Assembly: GCA_023664705.1 (NCBI GenBank)
Contig: JAMPFE010000061.1
Location: 1 to 11,355 of the forward strand
Length of the DNA stretch: 11,355 nucleotides
Reading direction: 5' to 3'
DNA from: Lachnospiraceae bacterium
GTDB taxonomy: Bacteria; Bacillota; Clostridia; Oscillospirales; Ruminococcaceae
Positions 1-4,366 of this stretch are shown piece after piece. The number at the start of each line of letters is the position of its first letter. Within the stretch, counting starts at the first letter, position 1. The position numbers and the translations under genes were made by a program. The notes beneath the pieces are model-generated. The model was not told where the DNA came from. It did no database searches and saw only the letters and a list, made by a program, of their open reading frames with translations.

Positions 1-11
1 AAAATGTTCAT
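1..11 (-). CDS. 5' end of a small ORF running off the window (paralogue of the 58-aa protein at 11080-11256)
   Basis: Only the ATG and the next two codons are inside the window (M-N-I, then TT). The call rests on the match to the 58-aa gene at the other end of the window. Both have a GGAGG ribosome site exactly 8 nt before the ATG, near-identical bases between site and start, and the same first three codons. Both also have a shared block further upstream (60-116 here, 11292-11348 there). Function cannot be judged from three codons. It may be the last gene of a neighbouring element of the same family. Confidence 0.4.
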
Positions 12-59
12 TGATGTATCCTCCATTACGGGAAAAATTTTAGCAGAGATACACCATTT

Positions 60-116
60 ATATTAAATCCTGTTCGTTATTTGTTCTTTATCCCTACGAA
101 AAACCGCCGAAAGTTA
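60..116. repeat. Left copy of the 57-bp element-end repeat (degenerate attachment-like block)
   Basis: This block aligns without gaps to 11292-11348, with about 39 of 57 positions identical by hand count. It holds a degenerate pair of 8-mers, TGTTCGTT (71-78) and TGTTCTTT (82-89), 11 bp apart. These correspond to the perfect TGTCCGCT pair of the right copy. Then comes TACGAAAAAC (95-104), five unmatched bases (CGCCG) and AAAGTTA (110-116). Conserved arms around a short variable centre are what tyrosine-recombinase junctions look like, since Tn916-type elements leave non-matching coupling bases. The att interpretation is inference. Confidence 0.5.
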
Positions 117-238
117 GAACAAATGTGATTGTCGTAAATTGCGCCAAATGGCTTTGTTATGCGGAATTTTGAAACTTGCGAAAAGTTACAATAAGCATCG
201 GGTCAGCTTCAAATCCTGTCACTCAGACCAGTTTGACA

Positions 239-272
239 TCCGCCGAATGGCTTCACAAGAGCGTTCGGCGGA
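239..272. repeat. Perfect 9-bp inverted repeat downstream of the integrase gene
   Basis: TCCGCCGAA (239-247) and TTCGGCGGA (264-272) are perfectly complementary, with a 16-nt loop. The repeat lies about 70 bp past the integrase stop codon in the direction of transcription. No T-run follows on the minus strand, so it is not a typical intrinsic terminator. It could be a processing or weak termination hairpin, or part of the recombination site. Confidence 0.4.
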
Positions 273-281
273 CTTTGTTTT

Positions 282-294
282 TCCCGATTCGGGA
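282..294. other. 13-bp dyad (TCCCGA-T-TCGGGA)
   Basis: Two 6-bp arms are perfectly complementary around a single central T. The 1-nt centre makes a stable hairpin unlikely, so a protein-binding dyad is the likelier reading. It sits 3 bp from the TGTCCGCT pair and next to the integrase gene, so it may take part in recombination. No function can be assigned. Confidence 0.3.
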
Positions 295-297
295 TTT

Positions 298-316
298 TGT
301 CCGCTACTTGTCCGCT
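298..316. other. Paired direct repeats, likely integrase arm-binding site (int end)
   Basis: Two exact TGTCCGCT copies (298-305 and 309-316) are spaced 11 bp apart, about one helical turn. The 19-bp unit recurs at 11303-11321 in the same orientation with only two internal differences. Integrases with an N-terminal AP2-like arm-binding domain, as encoded next door, bind short paired direct repeats near both element ends (DR-2 in Tn916). Assignment as arm sites is inferred from this arrangement. Confidence 0.55.
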
Positions 317-344
317 GTTTGGAAAATTTTCGTTTTTGAGGGCA

Positions 345-1526
345 TTACGCACCCTTTTTGTCTTGCAAGAAACTGAACGCTCCGTCCATCGCTTCGGCAA
401 CGCGAGCCTGCGCGGTTTGGAACATATGACTGTAGCAGTTTAAAGTCGTTCCCGAATTAGTGTGCCCTAACGCGCCCGATACCGTTGTTACGTCAAGCCC
501 CGCCGAGATCATAGAGCTCGCGGCGAAGTGTCGGAAGCTGTGAATTCCGTGGAACGGAAGCTCCTCGCGCTTGCAGAACCGTTTCAGCCACTCATAAGTC
601 GTGTTAGGATGCTGCGGTTCACCATTGTCCTGCGTGAAAAGTCGGTCGGTATCGACCCAGTAATCGCCGAGCTTGAGCGCCTCTTCGTCCTGTTCGGCTT
701 TGAGTTCACGCAACATCTCCATTATGTATGGCGAAATTTTGAGCGTCCGCTGCGAGCGTTTCGTTTTCGTGGTGTCGGTGTAAATGCCGCGCCCGACCGT
801 CTGATTTGAGGTTCTTCGAACGCTGATCACGTTATGCTCGAAGTCGATGTCTTTCCACTCCAGACCGAGCATTTCACCGCGCCTAAATCCGCTGTAAGCC
901 ATAAGATAGAAGAACGCCTTGTATTTCAGCGGTTCGCCGTCCATTTTGGTAAGAAGCAGCTGCATTTCCTCCTGCGAGTAAATCTGCTTTTCCTTGACCT
1001 CACCTTTGGGTATCGTGACCTTTGTACACGGATTGTCCGAAATTAGCTCCATCTTGAGAGCGTAATTAAAAACGCCCGATATAAGCTCCAAGTGGTGATG
1101 GATCGTTTTCGGCGAAAGAGGTTTGCCCGTGAGCATATTCGCGCCATCCTTCGCCATTGAATTGAGGAACGCTTGAATCTGCCGAGCCGTAATTTTGTCG
1201 ATCCGCAAGTGACCGAGTGCGGGATAGACCCGCTTCGTGAGTTTTCTCATTTCCTCAAAAGTGCTGTGCCGCAAGTTCAAAGCGGCGTACTCGGAAAACC
1301 ACTCTTCGGCGAGTTCCTCGAACTTGATCGCCGTGCTTTTGAAGCCGTGCATACAAGCGTTTTCAAACATCACCGCTGCCTTGTTGAGTTCTTTCTTAAT
1401 TTGCCGTTCGGTTAAGCCTTCGGGCGGTCTCCACGTCATTGCTTGCTCTTTGTGTCTGCCTTTTGTATCGTAACCCACGGAAACCCGAATTTGGTACGAG
1501 TCACCGCGTCGTCTAATGGTTGCCAT
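345..1526 (-). CDS. Tyrosine recombinase / integrase (Tn916-like, phage integrase family)
   Basis: Cuts and rejoins DNA at attachment sites to integrate or excise a mobile element. The 393-aa product has the usual three parts. The N-terminus (about 1-50, beginning MATIRRRGDSYQIRVSVG) resembles the AP2-like arm-binding domain. Residues about 65-170 form the SAM-like core-binding domain. The C-terminus is the catalytic domain, with Arg215 in SGFRRGE, a probable Lys in TKTKRSQRT, His329 and Arg332 in HSFRH, His355 in LGHTN, and nucleophile Tyr365 in CYSHM. The set is complete, so the enzyme looks active. I chose ATG at 1526 over 1532 because it lies 8 nt from AGGAG (1535-1539), against 2 nt for the other. 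The gene is transcribed leftward from a sigma-A promoter at 1586-1614 and diverges from the repressor gene. No excisionase gene is seen nearby. Confidence 0.95.
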   Translation of the reverse strand: MATIRRRGDSYQIRVSVGYDTKGRHKEQAMTWRPPEGLTERQIKKELNKAAVMFENACMHGFKSTAIKFEELAEEWFSEYAALNLRHSTFEEMRKLTKRVYPALGHLRIDKITARQIQAFLNSMAKDGANMLTGKPLSPKTIHHHLELISGVFNYALKMELISDNPCTKVTIPKGEVKEKQIYSQEEMQLLLTKMDGEPLKYKAFFYLMAYSGFRRGEMLGLEWKDIDFEHNVISVRRTSNQTVGRGIYTDTTKTKRSQRTLKISPYIMEMLRELKAEQDEEALKLGDYWVDTDRLFTQDNGEPQHPNTTYEWLKRFCKREELPFHGIHSFRHFAASSMISAGLDVTTVSGALGHTNSGTTLNCYSHMFQTAQARVAEAMDGAFSFLQDKKGA

Positions 1527-1585
1527 AAACATCTCTCCTTTCGATTCCGATGCGTAAATTTATGACATACCCCTGTACATCTATT

Positions 1586-1614
1586 ATTATACAACTTTCT
1601 CGCTTTAAAGTCAA
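1586..1614 (-). promoter_or_regulatory. Integrase promoter (TTGACT-17-TATAAT)
   Basis: On the minus strand the -35 TTGACT (1609-1614) and -10 TATAAT (1586-1591) are separated by exactly 17 bp. The ribosome site and start of the integrase lie about 50-60 nt downstream. None of the TATAGC operators overlaps this promoter; the nearest (1659-1678) is 44 bp upstream of the -35. Confidence 0.7.
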
Positions 1615-1658
1615 GCACTTTTTTGGGTTTTGTCAAAATTTTTTTCGATACATTATAG

Positions 1659-1678
1659 ATATAGCTCGGCGGCTATAT
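1659..1678. promoter_or_regulatory. Operator copy 1 (ATATAGC-N6-GCTATAT)
   Basis: Perfect 7+6+7 inverted repeat; pairing extends to 9 bp (1657-1665 with 1672-1680). It is one of four copies of the same 20-bp design between the divergent integrase and repressor genes. It is a probable binding site for the adjacent XRE protein. Confidence 0.6.
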
Positions 1679-1681
1679 CTG

Positions 1682-1701
1682 TTATAGCATAATCACTATA
1701 A
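1682..1701. promoter_or_regulatory. Operator copy 2 (TTATAGC-N6-ACTATAA)
   Basis: 7+6+7 inverted repeat with one arm mismatch. It starts 23 bp after copy 1, roughly two helical turns, which would suit cooperative binding. Confidence 0.55.
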
Positions 1702-1743
1702 AAATATACGGTTTTTTGTGGAAATGTGCTAAAAATTTACCGT

Positions 1744-1759
1744 TTGATACATGTATCAA
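1744..1759. promoter_or_regulatory. Perfect 16-bp palindrome (TTGATACATGTATCAA)
   Basis: The 8-bp arms are perfectly complementary with no spacer. The sequence differs from the surrounding TATAGC operators, abuts operator copy 3, and lies just downstream of the leftward promoter at 1785-1813. It is a likely site for a second dimeric regulator not encoded in this window. The identity of the binder is unknown. Confidence 0.5.
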
Positions 1760-1779
1760 GTATAGCGTTCGGACTATAT
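1760..1779. promoter_or_regulatory. Operator copy 3 (GTATAGC-N6-ACTATAT)
   Basis: Imperfect 7+6+7 inverted repeat. It covers the expected transcription start, about 1778, of the leftward promoter at 1785-1813, so occupancy should block that promoter. Confidence 0.55.
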
Positions 1780-1784
1780 TTTAT

Positions 1785-1813
1785 ATTATAGCACAGCCGC
1801 TATAATTTGTCAA
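1785..1813 (-). promoter_or_regulatory. Leftward full-consensus promoter (TTGACA-17-TATAAT)
   Basis: On the minus strand the -35 TTGACA (1808-1813) and -10 TATAAT (1785-1790) are perfect consensus hexamers with a 17-bp spacer. Operator copy 4 fills the spacer and most of the -10. No gene starts directly downstream. The first is the integrase about 250 nt away, which also has its own promoter. It may give a regulated long-leader integrase transcript or a small RNA. Confidence 0.7.
1786..1805. promoter_or_regulatory. Operator copy 4 (TTATAGC-N6-GCTATAA)
   Basis: Perfect 7+6+7 inverted repeat lying inside the leftward consensus promoter, overlapping its -10 and spacer. A bound repressor would exclude RNA polymerase directly. 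It is one of the two perfect-arm members of the family, with copy 1. Confidence 0.65.
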
Positions 1814-1845
1814 GTACTTTTTGAAAAAATTTTTAAAAATTTTTC

Positions 1846-1874
1846 TTGACTTTTTTCGAACCTTGTGTTATAAT
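1846..1874 (+). promoter_or_regulatory. Repressor promoter (TTGACT-17-TATAAT) with A/T tracts upstream
   Basis: The -35 TTGACT (1846-1851) and -10 TATAAT (1869-1874) have a 17-bp spacer. Phased A and T runs at about 1823-1845 resemble an UP element. The start codon at 1907 is about 26 nt past the expected transcription start. Confidence 0.75.
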
Positions 1875-1893
1875 ATTAACGAGGACGCTATAA
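1874..1893. promoter_or_regulatory. Weak operator copy 5 (half-site GCTATAA) over the repressor start region
   Basis: The right arm GCTATAA (1887-1893) matches the operator family exactly; the left arm TATTAAC matches poorly. It overlaps the last base of the -10, the transcription start and the leader just before the ribosome site (1894-1899). This suits weak autorepression at high repressor level. Supported only by one half-site and its position. Confidence 0.35.
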
Positions 1894-1906
1894 AGGAGGA
1901 ATGGCT

Positions 1907-2470
1907 ATGACAATCGGCGAGAAGATAAAATATTTGCGAAAGCAAAAGGGCGTAACTCAAACGGAGTTGGCGGAACTTACGGGAATACATCAAGTATCCA
2001 TTGCGAAATACGAAAAGGACAAGATGATACCCCAACCGGAGCAGCTGGAAAAAATTACGGAAGCACTGAACGTTAGCAAGAATATATTTGTTGATGACGG
2101 TGGCTTCAAGTTGGAAACTCGCGGCGATCTGATGGGCTTGCTTATTACATTATGTAAGAGCAAAGTCCTTATCGTGAATGGAAAACGCGACAGAAATTCA
2201 ATACTGATCCCTCGCACGGTAACGTTCGAGTTTAATTCGGTTATCTCAAAATTTTTCGCGGCAGACGTTCGGAACAAAATTCAATTTAACCCCGATGAGA
2301 CGCTGCTTCTGGACTTTCTCAAATGGGAGAAGCAGTATCATAACTATGGGAAGATGTTCAAGAAATACTCAGGTTCGAGCAACAAAGCAGACGTTGCCGC
2401 TCTCGAAGAACTCCGAGACATCATAGAGAAGATCGAGATAGAGCTGCAATGTTCCTCGATACCTCTCTAA
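1907..2470 (+). CDS. XRE-family (HTH_3) repressor-like regulator
   Basis: DNA-binding regulator, probably the immunity-type repressor of the element. The 187-aa product has an N-terminal Cro/C1-type helix-turn-helix at about residues 3-57. The helices are carried by VTQTELAELTG and HQVSIAKYEKDK, followed by the typical PQPEQLEKITEALNVS closing helix. The remaining 125 or so residues match no domain I recognise. No Ser-Lys LexA-type protease or ImmA-type HExxH motif is seen, so derepression is not obviously by self-cleavage. ATG at 1907 is preferred to 1901 because AGGAGG (1894-1899) is then 7 nt upstream instead of 1. The gene diverges from the integrase gene. Four TATAGC operators lie between them, and a half-site overlaps its own start region. 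A strong terminator follows directly. Confidence 0.88.
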   Translation: MTIGEKIKYLRKQKGVTQTELAELTGIHQVSIAKYEKDKMIPQPEQLEKITEALNVSKNIFVDDGGFKLETRGDLMGLLITLCKSKVLIVNGKRDRNSILIPRTVTFEFNSVISKFFAADVRNKIQFNPDETLLLDFLKWEKQYHNYGKMFKKYSGSSNKADVAALEELRDIIEKIEIELQCSSIPL

Positions 2471-2485
2471 GGAGCGTATCGCCTA

Positions 2486-2518
2486 AAGCGTAAGCTGATT
2501 CTTGGCTTGCGCTTTTTT
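2486..2518 (+). terminator. Rho-independent terminator of the repressor gene
   Basis: The 10-bp stem AAGCGTAAGC (2486-2495) pairs with GCTTGCGCTT (2505-2514) through one U-G pair. The loop is 9 nt and a run of six T follows (2513-2518). It starts 15 bp past the stop codon. Confidence 0.9.
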
Positions 2519-2660
2519 CTGTTCCAAAGCTGTAAACCCGTTTTAGATTTTGCCGCGCTCCATACCGATTACTTGGTTTGGGGCTTTCGGGTTTTGCTCC
2601 GACTTTTCTTTCGACACGGATCGGTCGCTGCTTCGGAAATTCGGAGAGTTTGTCAATGTT

Positions 2661-2727
2661 ACTATAACTCAATAGTGAGATTGACAAGCCGCGCTCATCA
2701 ATCTCACGTTGAGCAAAGGAAAAATCT
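2661..2727. repeat. Diverged direct repeat, copy 1 (CTATA..CTCAATAG..TTGAGC)
   Basis: Shares the ordered blocks CTATA, CTCAATAG, TGACAAG-like, CAA and TTGAGC, then an A-rich tail, with 2899-2966. Overall length is nearly the same. Each copy can form local stems (for example GAGATTGA with TCAATCTC here). Confidence 0.5.
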
Positions 2728-2898
2728 CAAATTCCAAAATGGACTTCGAAATGAACGGGCGTGCAAAATTTTCGGCGTCGAAAAATTTAGCCGAGGTATA
2801 GAGAAGCAAATCCGAAACGGAGATTTTTATTTTGCCGTTCTAAAGCCCTTCGCCATAGTCGTTCTCTCGATTATGCGCTCGAAGCTTGTGTCAATCAG

Positions 2899-2966
2899 GC
2901 TATACTCAATAGCTTGACTGTCAAGCGCTGCTTAACTATCAAGCATTGAGCGTAGGAAAAAATTTT
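2899..2966. repeat. Diverged direct repeat, copy 2, with a 15-bp dyad
   Basis: Partner of 2661-2727. It contains GCTTGAC-T-GTCAAGC (2912-2926), a perfect 7-bp dyad around one T, then AACTATCAAGC and CATTGAGCG. Function unknown. Confidence 0.5.
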
Positions 2967-2977
2967 AGTCCTTTGCC

Positions 2978-2991
2978 CACCCTCCCCCAAA
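2978..2991. repeat. 14-bp direct repeat CACCCTCCCCCAAA, copy 1
   Basis: Exact match to 4271-4284 in the same orientation, 1293 bp apart. The two copies lie outside the inverted repeats at 3204 and 4199. They could mark the outer limits of an inserted or duplicated segment. Confidence 0.45.
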
Positions 2992-3178
2992 AGTCCGAGT
3001 AAGATTTTTCAGGGGTTGGAGATTTAGCCGAGATACTGAGCGCAAAGCTGAAAAAAAGTTGATGGATTTTCATATCATCGTCTTTGATTTTACTTTCGAG
3101 TTAGCCTTGGCTTATGAGTTTTAGGGTTCGGGTTCCCTAAAAGGGTTCGAGGGGGTCTGCGCTCGAACTGGAAGAAAG

Positions 3179-3226
3179 TGCCAAAGTATACGGCGCTTTC
3201 TATGGCTTGCTAATCATTCCAAAACA
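3179..3226. repeat. Left inverted repeat of a ~1-kb segment
   Basis: The 23-bp core (3204-3226, beginning GGCTTGCTAA and ending ATTCCAAAACA) is the reverse complement of 4199-4221 at 21 of 23 positions. Outside it, TGCCAAAGTATACG (3179-3192) also pairs with 4234-4247 at 12 of 14 positions, with 11 and 12 bp between the blocks on the two sides. This could be the end of a non-autonomous element or the closing stem of a long RNA. Confidence 0.6.
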
Positions 3227-3339
3227 TTGGAATACAAATTTTCACTTTTTCAAGTCCGCCGCGCGTATGCGCACCCCCCCCTCGATTTTCCTCTCAAGTT
3301 TTTTCTCGGAGTTTGACGATCTCCCTTTTGTCGAGAACT

Positions 3340-3579
3340 ATGGAGTTGCTCATTGCGATGACGGCTATGATGAAGCAGACGGCAGCTGCCCGATGGAGAG
3401 ATGGTAGAGATAGCGTTGGCGGTTGAAAAGATTTTCGAGGGCAGCGAAGAGTACAAGAAGAATTGAAGAAGCACAAGGAGCGCAGCGTGATTAAAATACC
3501 GCGCACTTGGAATGCAGGTTTATCGAAGGGGCATTGCTATCCCGCCCCAAACCGCCGAAGGGGAGTTAGTGCCCGATAA
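3340..3579 (+). pseudogene. Possible broken small ORF spread over three frames
   Basis: Three adjoining pieces read like one small polar protein. Frame 1 starts MELLIAMTAMMKQTAAA at 3340 and stops at 3426. Frame 2 continues as MVEIALAVEKIFEGSEEYKK from 3401 and stops at 3466. Frame 3 resumes as LKKHKERSVIKIPRTW from 3463 and stops at 3579, already inside the repeat array. Joining them needs two frameshifts. No good ribosome site precedes the ATG. I do not recognise the family. It could equally be chance reading in repeat DNA. Confidence 0.25.
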
Positions 3580-4162
3580 CAAGTCGCGAGCGAGATTGCG
3601 TCTAAATTTTTCCGAGGGGTTATGCCGTCGTGAGCAAAAAACCAAAGCTGATAAAATAGTAATGGCATACTCTCGCAAGCGTAAAACTTGCCCGAGAGTT
3701 AGGACAGCATAACCACCCTCGGACAAGGTTGAATAAAAAATTTTTGAGGAGGCTCGATATCCCGACCGAAACCGCCGAGCAGCAGTTAGCATAAGGTTAC
3801 AAGTTGTGAGCGAGATCACGCCTGAAAATTTTCGAGGGGTCATACTGTTATGGGCAAAAATCCGAAGTCGATAAAATGGTAGGGTCATACTCTTACGAGC
3901 AAGACACGTGTTCGAGAGTTAGCTAATTATAACCTCTACTGAGATGGATCGACTGCAAAATTTTTCGAGGGTCATACCATCGTGAGAAAAATCCGAAGCC
4001 GATAAAACGGTAGGGTCATACTCTCACGAGCAAGAAATGTGTTCGCAAGTTAGTCTAGCATAATCACTTTCAGTCAAGATCATTCACAAAAATTTTCAAG
4101 GGGGTCTCGCTATCCTGTCCAAGATTGCCGAACAAGAGTTAGTCAAGCGTAACCACTCGGCG
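3521..4162. repeat. Degenerate array of two alternating repeat units (X1-Y1-X2-Y2-Y3-X3)
   Basis: Y units at 3604-3734, 3825-3956 and 3957-4087 are 131, 132 and 131 bp. They share AAAATTTT(T)CGAGGG, TCATAC, CCGAAGYCGATAAAA, GGTAGGGTCATACTCT and GTTAG blocks in order. X units at about 3521-3603, 3735-3824 and 4088-4162 are 75-90 bp. They share a TATCCCG-like block, RCCGCCGA, AGTTAG and, in X1 and X2, GTGAGCGAGAT-like bases. X and Y start and end alike, so they probably share an ancestor. In Y1, ACTCTCG and CGAGAGT can form a hairpin. Unit lengths are kept although sequence has drifted, which argues for an old tandem expansion. No function known. Confidence 0.6.
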
Positions 4163-4198
4163 AAAAAAGGGGCTGAAAAAAAGAATACGTAATTTTGG

Positions 4199-4247
4199 TG
4201 TTTTGGAATTGTTAGCAAGCCACAGAAAATATACGTATATTTTCGCA
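4199..4247. repeat. Right inverted repeat of the ~1-kb segment
   Basis: Reverse-complement partner of 3179-3226 (core 4199-4221, outer block 4234-4247). The GAAAATATACGTATATTTTC palindrome lies across its outer part. Confidence 0.6.
4225..4244. other. Perfect 20-bp palindrome GAAAATATACGTATATTTTC
   Basis: The 10-bp arms are exactly complementary with no spacer. It sits in the right inverted repeat. A regulator-binding site or cruciform-forming sequence is possible. The left inverted repeat lacks the full palindrome. Confidence 0.5.
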
Positions 4248-4270
4248 GGTTGAAGCGTTCCTTTTAGGAA

Positions 4271-4284
4271 CACCCTCCCCCAAA
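4271..4284. repeat. 14-bp direct repeat CACCCTCCCCCAAA, copy 2
   Basis: Exact copy of 2978-2991. It is preceded by a small hairpin GTTCC-TTTTA-GGAAC (4256-4270). Confidence 0.45.
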
Positions 4285-4305
4285 GCATACTCTATAAAAT
4301 CAAAA

Positions 4306-4339
4306 TAATTCCGAGCAATTGAAAAACTGCTCGGAATTA
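4306..4339 (-). terminator. Rho-independent terminator of the MMPL/GLUG operon
   Basis: A perfect 12-bp stem (4306-4317 with 4328-4339) with a 10-nt loop. On the minus strand it is followed by the T-rich tract ATTTTGATTTTAT. It lies 27 bp past the stop codon of the GLUG protein gene. Confidence 0.88.
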
Positions 4340-4366
4340 CAGTTGTTCTATTTGTGTTAGGGACTT

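Larger units (their letters stand above)
2520..4305. other. Gene-poor 1.8-kb region built of diverged repeats
   Basis: No reading frame here has a convincing start, ribosome site and protein-like composition. The recurring motif AAAATTTT followed by (C)GAGG, and GAGTTAG followed by ATAACCA-like bases, appear many times. Recognisable pieces are a repeat pair (2661-2727, 2899-2966), a 14-bp direct repeat (2978-2991, 4271-4284), inverted repeats at 3204 and 4199, a six-unit degenerate array (3521-4162), a 20-bp palindrome (4225-4244), and traces of a broken small ORF (3340-3579). A second TTTAGCCGAG-type match links about 2785-2805 with about 3024-3045. The region separates the terminator of the repressor from that of the MMPL/GLUG operon. 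It may be decayed mobile DNA or a structured non-coding element. Confidence 0.6.

Noticed and set aside
1436..1636. 66-aa minus-strand frame overlapping the start of int
   Set aside because: Overlaps int in another frame, lacks a ribosome site, and begins upstream of the int promoter's -35, so it would not be on that transcript.
2507..2917. 136-aa plus-strand frame after the repressor
   Set aside because: It starts inside the terminator hairpin of the repressor, has no ribosome site, and crosses the repeat copies at 2661 and 2899.
3120..3170. tRNA or T-loop-like sequence (GGGTTCGAG)
   Set aside because: Only a T-loop-like string and a local hairpin are present. No acceptor, D or anticodon arm can be folded around it.
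3520..3888. 122-aa minus-strand frame within the repeat array
   Set aside because: The frame stays open partly because one X+Y pair is 216 bp, a multiple of three. No ribosome site or protein-like pattern, and similar units at 3825-4162 do not keep it open.
3521..4162. CRISPR array
   Set aside because: Units are 75-132 bp, diverged throughout, with no short identical repeat separated by unique spacers and no cas gene nearby.
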